The notes under the pieces: generated by a model | The model's input: the letters and a program-made list of their open reading frames with translations, nothing else | The model's database searches: none | What the model was told of the DNA's origin: nothing | Assembly: GCA_029907255.1 (NCBI GenBank) | Contig: JARYMF010000004.1 | Coordinates: forward strand, 186,001-250,000 | Direction of reading: 5' to 3' | Source of the DNA: Armatimonadota bacterium | GTDB taxonomy: Bacteria; Armatimonadota; UBA5829; DTJY01 | DNA length: 64,000 nt | Made by a program: the position numbers and the translations under genes | Shown here: positions 43,814 through 52,106 of the stretch, piece after piece | Position numbering within the stretch: position 1 is the stretch's first letter | Layout of the letters: every line of letters begins with the position of its first letter

Positions 43814-44361
43814 TTCCAGCACGTTACGTATCTCGGAGGCGAGAGCAGATTCCAACCCCCCGTTGGCGCTAGCCATTTGAACCGCTTCTCGCCCCCTCTG
43901 TAGTGCACCCTCTGCTAGGGGCACATCCATTTAAGTTTGACAACAAATCGCCAAAAAAGGTTCCACCTATGTTGAAAATACCCATCCTCAATTCATACAG
44001 TGTTCACACTTTGCATTAAAATCTATTTGAACACTTCATTTTCCTAGTTCTCAAAGCACCCCCAGTTCAGCAACACCGTATATTTTAGCCACTTGGAATA
44101 TCGTAGATAACTGTTAATAATACCTGATTCTGGAATTTTGAACCAAAAATGATAAAAAAAGAGCCCCGAAGAAACGGGGCTCAAAACTAGCCGAGTCGCC
44201 GGCGCTCGGGACCTATTCAACAACCGGCGGCCCGGCCTGGGCAAGGAGGTATTTGGAAAGGAGCAAACTGCATCACGAATGTGTGCATTTTATTTATTTA
44301 TACGGCTGTGATGGCTCAAATGTTCCCAATAGGCGGAGAAAATTGAACATTTATTCAATAT
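43814..44361. other. Intergenic region with structured element
   Basis: About 550 bases without a supportable gene. At 43836-43899 the ends pair (minus strand GGGGGCGAGA with TCTCGCCTCC, 10 bp with one G-U), enclosing CCAAC/GTTGG; the segment recalls a degenerate, shortened tRNA-Ser-like sequence but lacks a usable anticodon stem. 43905-44152 is AT-rich with nothing recognised. 44185-44260 is GC-rich (GCCGGCG/GGGCCGG repeats) and can fold; no RNA family recognised. Confidence 0.4.
44153..44182 (-). terminator. Rho-independent terminator after the 1030-residue exported protein
   Basis: Minus strand: GAGCCCCG and CGGGGCTC (44182-44175, 44168-44161), an 8-bp perfect GC stem with a 6-base loop, followed by TTTTTTTATC. 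Confidence 0.92.
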
Positions 44362-47300
44362 TTAGTAAAAAATTATCTCGGCACTATTGCGCGGGCGGAT
44401 TATAGGAACCGTCCCGACATCGAGATTTTGTGCTCCGACCACACCCGTGACCACTGCAAAATCGCCAATTTGAGGCGGAGATGACAAGACAGAAGCATCA
44501 ACCCTGAGCCCGACGTTTGAGCTGCCATCCTCTAGGGATGAGCCATCGTCCACATAGAAGTAATCAACGCCAACGGAACTCACCTTACCCCAAACTGTAA
44601 CCAGCAGTCCTGCGGTCGTCACACCCTCGCAAGCACCAAGGTTTATATCTCTGGCTGTAATTGCAAGTGGCTTAAGAAAAGCATTCCCTTCCATCTTTTC
44701 CACTAGCGGATTAATTATCGTGCGCTCGCCACCAATTGTTGCAAGTTCGCCAGATACCTGCACTATATCGCCGACGCTGACACCAGAGCCTTCTACTTTC
44801 AAACCAGCCGAGCGCCCAATCTCTTCAATGTAAAATGCCGAATCAAACACGGCCGTGACTGCAACATTCGAAATTCGAATACTATTCCCGTCTTCCAAAT
44901 GCCGTGCCAGTCCGATGTTCGATATAGAAGTATACGCCTGCTCAAACTTTACTGCATCTGCAATTACCACATATCCTGATGGCGCGTTATTTGATAACTT
45001 AACCTGAACTGTGTTCCCTGCTTCCAAATAATATATTCCTAGCGTATTCCATTTGCCTCCATTAGTTTGCTGATTGACTATCTTTTCTTCCTCAGTTCCA
45101 CCATAGATGACCGAGTATCTCGCAGTTGTGGAACGGTTTGTTCCCTCCGACCACCAGGCGCAGATTCTATAAATGCCAGTTTCTGCCACTTGCCACGTCC
45201 AGTACGCATTTGAGGTACCAGTGGGGCTAGTCATCGCATAACGATAGTCAGAGCCATATTTCCCAGGAGCAGTTGAGCCCGTAGACCAGCTCCCAACTGT
45301 GGAAAAGCCTGCATCAACGTTGTCTATTACAACAGCACCAGATAGCTTTGTTAGGACATAGATATCCCTAACCTCGGCCAGCTCACCAAACTCATCTTCC
45401 GATGAAATGCTTATTTTATAGACACTCCCAGGCATGAGACCCGTCAAAACCACCCGATGCTTCAGAACCCTCTTGCTCGAGTAAACACTCGTCGTACCGC
45501 CCGATGAAGCAAGCTGGTACTCAACCTTTGAGTCTGCCGGGTTATTTGTCGTCCAGGTTACCTCTGCCGAATCGGTAGTTGTGCTAACATGCGTATCTCC
45601 AATCCTCAAGGGAACAGGGAAAAACTGAACGCGCGGATTGCCAAACCAATCCGTAACCCCAACTGCAATTGCCACAGTATCCAAAAGATCATATTGAATG
45701 CGCCACTGGTTTATTCCAACCTTCACGCTATCCATCCGGGCGTACGACCCATCATTGCCTTTTCGTGCGACAAATGGCTGAACCTGATATATCTCTTCAT
45801 CGGTGCTAAAAGTTACGGTGCGAACACTCCCTGAATCAGAGACTGAATATTGGATTGTTGGCGGCGTCACATCCGTTCCTTTTCGCCATTTCATCATGCA
45901 TTCGCGACCCGTAAGATATTCAAATTTAACGCATGGAATTTTATCAGCTGCATCAGTAAGTCGAGCATGCAGGTTCGCCACCTGCGTCGGGAAATCTGCC
46001 TCTTTTAGATGCGAAAATGCTGTAACAATTTGAGTGGTACCGGCAAGTGCTTTTAGAAAAATATTTTCCACCTCGGACGCTGTAATGCTGTTCATATACG
46101 CACAGCGCGATTCCCAACCACGCAGATTGCCGGGCACCTGATAGTCATTTGCATCGGGATGATAAGGCACCCATTCAGATGGAGCACGCCTCCAATCGTA
46201 AACGTTGTCAACAGGCTCTGTCGGATCTTCGCGATAAGCTGGCCAGGCATTCTCAAAACGATATGGAAACCAATCGTCGAGATATGACTGGAAAAAGTTA
46301 TCCATGCCATGCCAACCGCTCCTAAATGACGAAGGATAGAACATTCGATCAAGAATCATGTGAGCAACAGTTGTCTCAAAGTCATCTACGCAATATGTAA
46401 AGTCAGGCGCCTGATTCCAATGATACACCGAATCCCCATCTGGGTCGCTCCATATCCACGTATGATAGTGATATGCTAACTCATCACCCCACCGCTCAAT
46501 CGAGTCGCCATGGTTGTCTACCATAAGGTCAAGAGGTAAAAGTGGTCCGGTGCTCACACCACAAGAATATAAAGAACCCAAATTCATATACCATGTGAAC
46601 TTAATTGGATTGCCAAGGCTGTCTCGAAGGCCTTCTCTATATGACTCAGCCATAACTTGCGCTCCCTGGCCTTCTGGAGAAGTGTATGTATAATCATCCG
46701 CAGGAAAATTATTATAGTGGTTATTCACATTTATTCCGCCGGTTGAGGTATCGGAGCATACCTGTACGTAGACTCGGCCGGGTTCATATTGATTGGGGGT
46801 GTAAAACGCCAAGTCATCAACATAAAAGGTGCTCGTGTGCGGCAAGCTGATGTTTCCAATGCTCACTCGTGACGGCACATACACGTACGGCTGTGCCACA
46901 CTAGCATCTGGATTTGTATGGCCATCGAGATACAAATTGGTTATTGAGCCATCATATGTAATCCGAAATGAATGCCAAGCTCCATAAGTAAGAGGGAACG
47001 GAACGTTTGATGCCTTCCCACTCCAACCGCTGGTGGAATCCAAGACAAACAGCTGAACTGTTCCGCCTGGCAGTATGAAAATGATTGCCGCGATACCGCC
47101 GCTGGTTGATCGAAGACACCATGGAATCGCTTCATCGCCCATAGATTCTATGTACAAGTTAAATGTGCACGAAAAGCTTTGAGTAGCTGAAGTAAGGCAA
47201 GAATATGCATATATTGCTCCCTGCTGGTTGTTTGTTGAAACCTTCAGGCTATAAGGAGGCGACACCGAGCGCTCATTGCTCACAGTAATCGGACCTTCGA

Positions 47301-47454
47301 TTGAGAATTCCCACTTCGGGTTGTGAGTCCAATCGCCATCATCGAAGCTGTCCGAAAATATGAGGCATTCGGCTTTTGCTAAGTTAGAAACAAAGAGCAT
47401 AAAGGAGATAGCAAGCAAGAATATCAAACGGCTGTGGTGACGTTTTATAAACAT
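44362..47454 (-). CDS. Large exported multidomain protein: LamG-like, deacetylase-like, FN3, golvesin-like and OB-like domains
   Basis: 1030 residues with a signal peptide (about 1-28). In order: a concanavalin/LamG-like domain (about 30-200, FYVDDLAFY end); a region (about 205-520) resembling a NodB polysaccharide-deacetylase barrel, with FTWYMNLGS, LAYHYHTW (His-x-His) and SFRSGWHGMDN; an Ig/FN3 stretch with TDSAEVTWTTNNPADSK and GLMPGSVYKISI (about 540-700); a golvesin/CBM-like domain (about 705-850, TWQVAETGIYRICAWW, YVVIADAVKFEQA); and an OB-fold-like C-terminus (about 860-1030). The likely role is binding and perhaps deacetylating an extracellular glycan. The ATG at 47454 has GGAGGTG six bases upstream; the ORF opens earlier without a ribosome site. 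A terminator follows. Confidence 0.75.
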   Translation of the reverse strand: MFIKRHHSRLIFLLAISFMLFVSNLAKAECLIFSDSFDDGDWTHNPKWEFSIEGPITVSNERSVSPPYSLKVSTNNQQGAIYAYSCLTSATQSFSCTFNLYIESMGDEAIPWCLRSTSGGIAAIIFILPGGTVQLFVLDSTSGWSGKASNVPFPLTYGAWHSFRITYDGSITNLYLDGHTNPDASVAQPYVYVPSRVSIGNISLPHTSTFYVDDLAFYTPNQYEPGRVYVQVCSDTSTGGINVNNHYNNFPADDYTYTSPEGQGAQVMAESYREGLRDSLGNPIKFTWYMNLGSLYSCGVSTGPLLPLDLMVDNHGDSIERWGDELAYHYHTWIWSDPDGDSVYHWNQAPDFTYCVDDFETTVAHMILDRMFYPSSFRSGWHGMDNFFQSYLDDWFPYRFENAWPAYREDPTEPVDNVYDWRRAPSEWVPYHPDANDYQVPGNLRGWESRCAYMNSITASEVENIFLKALAGTTQIVTAFSHLKEADFPTQVANLHARLTDAADKIPCVKFEYLTGRECMMKWRKGTDVTPPTIQYSVSDSGSVRTVTFSTDEEIYQVQPFVARKGNDGSYARMDSVKVGINQWRIQYDLLDTVAIAVGVTDWFGNPRVQFFPVPLRIGDTHVSTTTDSAEVTWTTNNPADSKVEYQLASSGGTTSVYSSKRVLKHRVVLTGLMPGSVYKISISSEDEFGELAEVRDIYVLTKLSGAVVIDNVDAGFSTVGSWSTGSTAPGKYGSDYRYAMTSPTGTSNAYWTWQVAETGIYRICAWWSEGTNRSTTARYSVIYGGTEEEKIVNQQTNGGKWNTLGIYYLEAGNTVQVKLSNNAPSGYVVIADAVKFEQAYTSISNIGLARHLEDGNSIRISNVAVTAVFDSAFYIEEIGRSAGLKVEGSGVSVGDIVQVSGELATIGGERTIINPLVEKMEGNAFLKPLAITARDINLGACEGVTTAGLLVTVWGKVSSVGVDYFYVDDGSSLEDGSSNVGLRVDASVLSSPPQIGDFAVVTGVVGAQNLDVGTVPIIRPRNSAEIIFY

Positions 47455-47594
47455 GTGGGGCACCTCCAAGAATTGAGCGTGCAAGATTTATGCCAACGAG
47501 GAAGCAGCTATTAACTAAAAGCATACTCTTGGCGAATATTCAGCTAAAAAATATAGCTATTTGGAACTTTTAACTAAACTTAAGCGTCAAAAAA

Positions 47595-47624
47595 TTGAAG
47601 CGAACACAAGGGGGTTTGTATAGG
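47595..47624 (+). promoter_or_regulatory. Candidate promoter of a small RNA
   Basis: -35 TTGAAG (47595-47600), 18-base spacer, -10 TATAGG (47619-47624). Weak but placed correctly before the orphan terminator at 47674-47713. Confidence 0.4.
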
Positions 47625-47630
47625 ACCAGC

Positions 47631-47713
47631 GTTCCACGGGTATATACCCTAGCAATCCGACCTCCTTCCATCGCCCCGGCCGGGCGTTTCCTACCCGACC
47701 GGGGCTTTTCTTT
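47631..47713 (+). ncRNA. Candidate small RNA with intrinsic terminator
   Basis: No plus-strand gene lies nearby, yet 47674-47713 is a good plus-strand terminator: CCCCGGCCGGG pairs with CCCGACCGGGG (one mismatch), 9-base loop, then CTTTTCTTT. A smaller hairpin GGGTATATACCC (47638-47649) precedes it. Together with the promoter-like pair at 47595-47624 this suggests a ~85-base transcript. On the minus strand the hairpin has no T-run, so it is not the cysE terminator in the usual sense. Confidence 0.35.
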
Positions 47714-47719
47714 ACACCA

Positions 47720-48400
47720 TCAGACCTTGTTTTCCTCCACAGCTTCACCTAGATGAGCCGTGTCCTTGAGCTTCTTTATCTCATCCTCCAAATGGCGAAG
47801 CCGCTCTAGGATGCACTCGACAGCTTTCGCGACGGGATCGGGAAGCTCGTGTTGCTCTAGGTCAATTTCCCCTACGACTCTTCGACCATCTCGATACGTC
47901 ACACGGCCAGGCACACCGACAACAACTGAATTTGGCGGAACCTCATGAACCACTACCGAACCAGCACCGATTCTGCTGTTATCGCCCACCTTAAATGGTC
48001 CTAGGATCTTTGCGCCCGCGCCTATCACCACATTATTGCCAATTGTTGGGTGACGCTTTTCCTTTTTCCAGCTAGTGCCGCCCAAAGTCACCCCATGGTA
48101 GAGGGTAACGTTCTCGCCAATCTCTGCCGTCTCGCCAATCACCACGCCCATGCCATGGTCAATGAAAAAGCCTGGTCCAATCTTGGCTCCTGGGTGAATT
48201 TCGATGCCCGTGAAAAAACGCCCAATTTGGGAAATAATCCGAGCAAGCAACTTTAACTGATGATTCCACAGCCAATGCGCCAGTCGATGGAAAAAGAGTA
48301 TGTGAAAACCCGGGTAGCACGTAATTATCTCAAGCGTGCTACGGCACGCTGGATCTCTTTCTTTTACAGCCTGTATATCTCGCTTTAATGTCTCGAACAA
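47720..48400 (-). CDS. cysE: Serine O-acetyltransferase
   Basis: A 226-residue left-handed beta-helix acetyltransferase making O-acetylserine, the precursor of cysteine. Helical N-terminal domain (about 1-65), then hexapeptide repeats ([38 protein letters not shown]) with the active-site His residues in DHG and LYHG. The last 40 residues form a Leu/Glu-rich helical tail. TTG start with GGAGGTG seven bases upstream; the ribosome site is paired in a small hairpin (48407-48425). It is the last gene of the marR-like/iscU/nfu unit, 131 bases after nfu; no cysK is in the window. Confidence 0.95.
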   Translation of the reverse strand: MFETLKRDIQAVKERDPACRSTLEIITCYPGFHILFFHRLAHWLWNHQLKLLARIISQIGRFFTGIEIHPGAKIGPGFFIDHGMGVVIGETAEIGENVTLYHGVTLGGTSWKKEKRHPTIGNNVVIGAGAKILGPFKVGDNSRIGAGSVVVHEVPPNSVVVGVPGRVTYRDGRRVVGEIDLEQHELPDPVAKAVECILERLRHLEDEIKKLKDTAHLGEAVEENKV

Positions 48401-48406
48401 GCTAAG

Positions 48407-48425
48407 CCACCTCCTTCAAAGGTGG
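48407..48425 (-). promoter_or_regulatory. Hairpin sequestering the cysE ribosome site
   Basis: Minus strand: CCACCT (48425-48420) pairs with AGGTGG (48412-48407), the latter being the core of the cysE Shine-Dalgarno sequence; 7-base loop. A six-base-pair stem could modulate translation initiation. Confidence 0.4.
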
Positions 48426-48531
48426 TTGATTTAATCTAGTATTCTAGCGCCACTCGATTAGTTCCCCTAGTTCAATAGTAAAGGGAAATTTCCACTACCT
48501 GACAAACTGCCAACGCTCTTTTTTATTCTTC

Positions 48532-48783
48532 TTAAAGATCCACCGCTGTGCCAGCAAATGGTACAGCCTCAACCTTTTGCACCTCGGGGATCCTTGATTT
48601 TATCACGCGCTCGACGCCCATCTGCAGAGTCATTTGGGACATTGGACACCCCGCACATGCTCCGACAAGCTTTACCGTTACAACGCCAGTCTCCTCATTA
48701 ACATCTACTAGTTCGATATCCCCACCATCGGCTTGCAAAGCTGGTCTAATCTCATTCAGTACTTCTTCAACCTTTTCTCGCAT
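48532..48783 (-). CDS. nfu: NifU C-terminal-domain Fe-S carrier (Nfu)
   Basis: An 83-residue single Nfu domain with the cluster-binding C43-A-G-C46 (GACAGCPMSQ), the family's usual length. Nfu proteins receive a [4Fe-4S] cluster and pass it to target apoproteins. N-terminal ALQADGGDIELVDV is typical. ATG with AGGAGG upstream. It follows iscU by 22 bases on the same strand, so scaffold and carrier are made together. No A-type carrier or cysteine desulfurase is in the window. Confidence 0.95.
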   Translation of the reverse strand: MREKVEEVLNEIRPALQADGGDIELVDVNEETGVVTVKLVGACAGCPMSQMTLQMGVERVIKSRIPEVQKVEAVPFAGTAVDL

Positions 48784-48805
48784 TTGATTTCCTCCTAGTT
48801 CATCT

Positions 48806-49222
48806 TTATTTTAGATATCTATTCTTCTCAAAATCGAGGCCTTTGCCGGTAGTTTTCCTTAGATAATCATCTATAGCAGCCTCAATTGCCTCCTCTGCCA
48901 AGACTGAGCAGTGCATCTTAACCGGCGGTAAGCCTCCTAGCGCCTCAGCCACAGCCTTGTTGCTGAGCTTCAGAGCCTCTTCTATTGTCTTGCCCTTTAT
49001 CATCTCTGTCGCCATACTGCTGGTGGCAATTGCAGCACCGCACCCGAAAGTTTTAAACTTTGCATCTACAATTACCCCATCTTTGACTTTTATGTACATC
49101 CGCATAATGTCGCCACATACAGGATTGCCAACATTGCCTATGCCATCGGCATCTGGAATCTCGCCTACGTTGCGAGGATTCATAAAATGCTCCATGACCT
49201 TTTCGCTGTATTGAATGCTCAT
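48806..49222 (-). CDS. iscU: Fe-S cluster scaffold protein IscU
   Basis: A 138-residue U-type scaffold. The cluster ligands Cys36, Asp38, Cys61 and Cys105 (with His104) are in NPVCGD, TFGCGAA and PPVKMHCS, matching the E. coli IscU positions by one or two. It assembles [2Fe-2S] or [4Fe-4S] clusters from iron and the sulfur of a desulfurase. The LPPVK motif recognised by HscA is present as GLPPVKMH. ATG with AGGAGG upstream, 24 bases after the MarR-like gene. IscS, HscA/B and Fdx are not in the window. Confidence 0.96.
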   Translation of the reverse strand: MSIQYSEKVMEHFMNPRNVGEIPDADGIGNVGNPVCGDIMRMYIKVKDGVIVDAKFKTFGCGAAIATSSMATEMIKGKTIEEALKLSNKAVAEALGGLPPVKMHCSVLAEEAIEAAIDDYLRKTTGKGLDFEKNRYLK

Positions 49223-49246
49223 GTTCTTTTCCTCCTAATCGGCCAA

Positions 49247-49801
49247 TTAAGTTCGCCGGATTGGCATTCCGGTAGCCGCCTGATATACCTCGTTGATTAC
49301 ACATTCCGGCATATGGTCTCGGCCGCAATGAGAGCAAACTTCAAGCGCCGTCCTATCATCCTTTATAACCGCTGTGATAAAATCCTCTAAAATTTGCACG
49401 AGCATCTCCCGACTAGCAGGTCTCATGCGGCCCAGTATTCGAGACATTTCGGTTACTCGCCGCAGTCTAATCTTCTCAGCAAGCTTAAACCCCTCATCTG
49501 TTAATTCAATCTCGGTTAGCCTGCGGTCGCGTGCATTTTCGCGGCGAGTGACCAAACCCTTCTTTACAAGACGATCAGCAAGCTGGCTCGCAGCCGAATA
49601 CGTCATCGAAAGCCCCTCGGCAATATCCTTAACAGAGCATACACCATGCTGGTGTATAAACTGAATCCCCTGCGCCAGTGCGGGAGTAATACCCAGACCA
49701 ACCTCGCGGAGTGGGCCAACTATGATTGCTTTGTGCAAAATCTCAGTAAAAAGATCAAGCACATGCTCAGCGTAGGCTATCGAGTCCTTTTTCATCAACA
49801 T
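49247..49801 (-). CDS. MarR-family regulator with a Cys-rich C-terminus
   Basis: A 184-residue winged-helix MarR-type repressor. The HTH runs from about 40 to 85 (GVCSVKDIAEGLSMTYSAASQLADRL) with the wing ENARDRRLTEIELTDEG (about 89-105). Unusually the C-terminal tail has C156-x2-C159-x3-H163-x3-C167 (CSHCGRDHMPEC), a compact metal- or cluster-binding motif; Cys55 sits in the HTH region. It is first gene of an operon with iscU, nfu and cysE, and a dyad (49829-49857) lies right after its own -10. It may sense iron, Fe-S status or cysteine, like IscR in other bacteria, but this is inference. ATG at 49801; a second ATG two codons in is also possible. Confidence 0.9.
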   Translation of the reverse strand: MLMKKDSIAYAEHVLDLFTEILHKAIIVGPLREVGLGITPALAQGIQFIHQHGVCSVKDIAEGLSMTYSAASQLADRLVKKGLVTRRENARDRRLTEIELTDEGFKLAEKIRLRRVTEMSRILGRMRPASREMLVQILEDFITAVIKDDRTALEVCSHCGRDHMPECVINEVYQAATGMPIRRT

Positions 49802-49828
49802 AATCCTCCGAAGGAACCCTGCAGAAGA

Positions 49829-49886
49829 TTAAGATACTTATTGATTTAGTTACTTAACTTATACCCAAAACTCTTTGTATTGTCAA
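49829..49886 (-). promoter_or_regulatory. Promoter and dyad operator of the marR-like/iscU/nfu/cysE operon
   Basis: Minus strand: perfect -35 TTGACA (49886-49881), 17-base spacer, -10 TATAAG (49863-49858). Directly downstream an imperfect dyad, TTAAGTAACT (49857-49848) and AGTATCTTAA (49838-49829), spans the expected start (~49851): 8 of 10 positions are symmetric, spacer 9 bases. This is where an autoregulating MarR protein would bind. Confidence 0.7.
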
Positions 49887-50059
49887 CCAAAACTATCAAA
49901 TTTTCTCAAAAAATCGCTGCCGTTGAGCCCAAATTCCTGGTTTAGGCTAAAGCCTATATTGGAAAAAGCATTCATGTCTTTGAGATGGACTGAATTTCAC
50001 CCACAAAGCTGCAATGCCGTTTTGCGTTTGAAACACCATAGAAAAGGGAGGTGATACAG

Positions 50060-50233
50060 GTGGAGGAAGAGGAGATGATGAAGCGCCTCGAAGAGGAAGT
50101 ACGCCGCGAGCTGGGAATCCAGCGAATCGGCCCGGAAATGACCACAGAGGAAGCTGGAAAGCTCGGTGGCTACATGGTTAAAAAACTGATCGAGCGCGGT
50201 GAGCGAGCCCTGCGAGAGGAAAAAGGAGAATAA
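50060..50233 (+). CDS. Alpha/beta-type SASP-like small protein
   Basis: A 57-residue protein with the two conserved blocks of alpha/beta small acid-soluble spore proteins, which coat spore DNA. The first block EEEVRRELGI aligns with the (Y/F)E(I/V)A-x-E-(F/L)-G-(V/I) segment; the residue where GPR protease cuts (Ala) is Arg here. The second block AGKLGGYMVKKLIERGE matches NGSVGGxMVKKLI-type DNA-binding helices, with Asn changed to Ala. N-terminus is unusually acidic (EEEEMM). GTG at 50060 with AAAGGGAGGTGA six bases upstream. Own terminator follows, so it is monocistronic. Whether the organism sporulates or uses it as a nucleoid protein is unknown. Confidence 0.7.
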   Translation: MEEEEMMKRLEEEVRRELGIQRIGPEMTTEEAGKLGGYMVKKLIERGERALREEKGE

Positions 50234-50271
50234 ATATACGACCATAGCCTCCTCTCGCATATGACTAGTTG

Positions 50272-50309
50272 AGGTAGTGGAGTGATAAACAGCTCCACTA
50301 CCTTTTATT
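50272..50309 (+). terminator. Terminator after the SASP-like gene
   Basis: Perfect 11-bp stem AGGTAGTGGAG (50272-50282) with CTCCACTACCT (50293-50303), 10-base loop, then TTTTATTT. Confidence 0.93.
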
Positions 50310-50316
50310 TCAAAGA

Positions 50317-50748
50317 TTAAAGTGCGTACACTTGTTCTGCAGTAAGGACGTTTATGCCTTTCGATAGCAGTGCTCTTATCCCCTCATCAATGTTTTCGAT
50401 TCGGAAAATTACAATAGCATCCTTCGATGATTTCTCGACAAACGCATACATATACTCAATGTTAATTTTTTCAGCCGCTAAAGCATTCAAAACACTTGCA
50501 AGGCCACCAGGACAATCAGGCACTTCAACGGCAATTACATCGGTCTCTTTCACAATAAAACCCTTATCCTGAAGCACTTTGCGGGCCTTTGCAATATCAT
50601 TTACAATCAATCGAAGTATACCAAAACCCGACGTATCAGCAAGCGAGAGCGCACGAATATTAATTCCCTCGGAGCCGAGTGCACCTGCCACTTCAGCCAA
50701 ACGGCCTGACTGATTTTCTAAGAATATCGAAAGCTGCTTGACTTTCAT
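50317..50748 (-). CDS. Tandem ACT-domain protein
   Basis: 143 residues made of two ACT domains (about 1-70 and 71-143): [21 protein letters not shown] and then [22 protein letters not shown] pairs bind amino acids, typically at dimer interfaces. Such stand-alone proteins regularly accompany phenylacetate-CoA ligase and indolepyruvate oxidoreductase genes and may sense an aromatic amino acid. Last gene of the iorA-iorB-paaK unit, 56 bases after paaK; ATG preceded by AAAGGAGG. No catalytic domain. Confidence 0.93.
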   Translation of the reverse strand: MKVKQLSIFLENQSGRLAEVAGALGSEGINIRALSLADTSGFGILRLIVNDIAKARKVLQDKGFIVKETDVIAVEVPDCPGGLASVLNALAAEKINIEYMYAFVEKSSKDAIVIFRIENIDEGIRALLSKGINVLTAEQVYAL

Positions 50749-50804
50749 TGTTTGCCTCCTTTAAAGTGAGACCAAGACATCAAGTGATAAACGAGCCTCG
50801 TGTC

Positions 50805-52106
50805 CTACGTTTTCGGCCGCTTATCCAGAACCCTTTTTGCCTTTCCCTCGCTTCGCTCGATAGTCTTTGGCTCTTTTAGCCGGACTGCCACGCTCAAGCC
50901 GAGGACACTCTCGATTTCACGCTCAATCCTTTTTTCAAGGGCTTCTAATACCTTAATTTCGTCTGAAAAGACTTTTTCGCTAACCTCAACCCAAACCTCA
51001 AGAGAGTCAAGGGAATCAACTCGGTCAACAACGATAAGGTAATGAGGTGCAATGCCTTCAACCCCAAGCAATACACTTTCAATCTGACTTGGAAAGACGT
51101 TCACTCCGCGGATGATAAGCATGTCATCCGTCCTACCAGTGATTCTTCCCATTCTAAAATGAGTGCGACCGCATGGGCACGGGTCTATCATTAGCATGGA
51201 AAGGTCTCTGGTCCGATAGCGGATAATCGGAAAAGCTTCCTTGGTTAATGATGTAAACACAAGCTCACCAGGCGTGTTTGGAGGAAGGACTTCAAGCGTA
51301 TTAGGGTCAATCACTTCTGGCAGGAAATGGTCGTCAAATACGTGCAAGCCATTCTGAACTTCACACTCACTAGAAACGCCAGGACCGATGATTTCGCTTA
51401 GACCGTAGATGTCGGTTGCTCGGATTCCCATTTTTTCTTCAATTTCTTTGCGGAGGCTGTCGGTCCAAGGCTCCGCGCCAAAAATTCCATATTTTAGCGG
51501 CAGCTTCCGAATATCAACACCCATCTCAGCTGCGGTATCTGCGATATACAATGCGTAGGAAGGCGTGCAAGCAAGCATAGTGGAACCAAAGTCCTGCATG
51601 ACCATAATCTGCCGCTTTGTGTTACCACCGGAAATCGGAATAACCGTGGCACCAATTTTCTCTGCCCCGTAATGGATGCCCAATCCACCAGTGAACAAGC
51701 CATAGCCATACGCATTTTGGACAATGTCGTTCTTCCCAGCACCACCACATCCGATTGTTCTAGCCATCACCTCCGCCCAAACGTTGATGTCGTTCTTGGT
51801 ATAGCCAACGACTTTGGGCTTGCCAGTGGTGCCTGAGGACGAATGTATGCGCACGATTTCCTCCATAGGCACGGCAAACATGCCGAATGGGTAGTTCTCG
51901 ATTAAATCCTCCCTCGTTGTGAAGGGCAGATATTTAATGTCATCAACCGAGCGTATATCCTCTGGCTTGATTCCAGCCTCATCGAACTTTTTTCGATAGA
52001 CTGGAACCTTCTCATAGCAGCGCCGAACTGTTTTCTGAAGCAGTGCCGACTGCAGTTCCCTTCGCTGTTCTACTGGCATACACTCAGCTTCTTTATTCCA
52101 AATCAT
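50805..52106 (-). CDS. paaK: Phenylacetate-CoA ligase
   Basis: A 433-residue ANL-superfamily adenylate-forming ligase that activates aryl-acetates to CoA thioesters. The P-loop-like [14 protein letters not shown] (about 93-106), [16 protein letters not shown] and the hinge YRTRDLSML are present; the catalytic Lys lies in the small C-terminal domain of about 100 residues ([20 protein letters not shown]). Length fits PaaK. ATG overlaps the iorB stop (4 bases). In this operon it probably converts the acid products of indolepyruvate-type reactions, or runs the reverse reaction with ATP gain. Confidence 0.95.
   Translation of the reverse strand: MIWNKEAECMPVEQRRELQSALLQKTVRRCYEKVPVYRKKFDEAGIKPEDIRSVDDIKYLPFTTREDLIENYPFGMFAVPMEEIVRIHSSSGTTGKPKVVGYTKNDINVWAEVMARTIGCGGAGKNDIVQNAYGYGLFTGGLGIHYGAEKIGATVIPISGGNTKRQIMVMQDFGSTMLACTPSYALYIADTAAEMGVDIRKLPLKYGIFGAEPWTDSLRKEIEEKMGIRATDIYGLSEIIGPGVSSECEVQNGLHVFDDHFLPEVIDPNTLEVLPPNTPGELVFTSLTKEAFPIIRYRTRDLSMLMIDPCPCGRTHFRMGRITGRTDDMLIIRGVNVFPSQIESVLLGVEGIAPHYLIVVDRVDSLDSLEVWVEVSEKVFSDEIKVLEALEKRIEREIESVLGLSVAVRLKEPKTIERSEGKAKRVLDKRPKT

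Noticed and set aside
43673-43908. Small ORFs on both strands near 43.7-43.9 kb
   Set aside because: They run through the terminator hairpins and the structured element, have no ribosome site and look like spurious translations.
43836-43930. tRNA-Sec (selC), suggested by a TTCAAA stretch on the minus strand near the selenoprotein finding
   Set aside because: The stem around the would-be TCA anticodon does not pair, the whole element is only about 62 bases and the long variable arm and the D-arm are missing; a real tRNA-Sec needs about 95 bases.
47674-47713. Terminator of cysE on the minus strand
   Set aside because: On the minus strand no T-run follows the stem; the polarity fits a plus-strand transcript.
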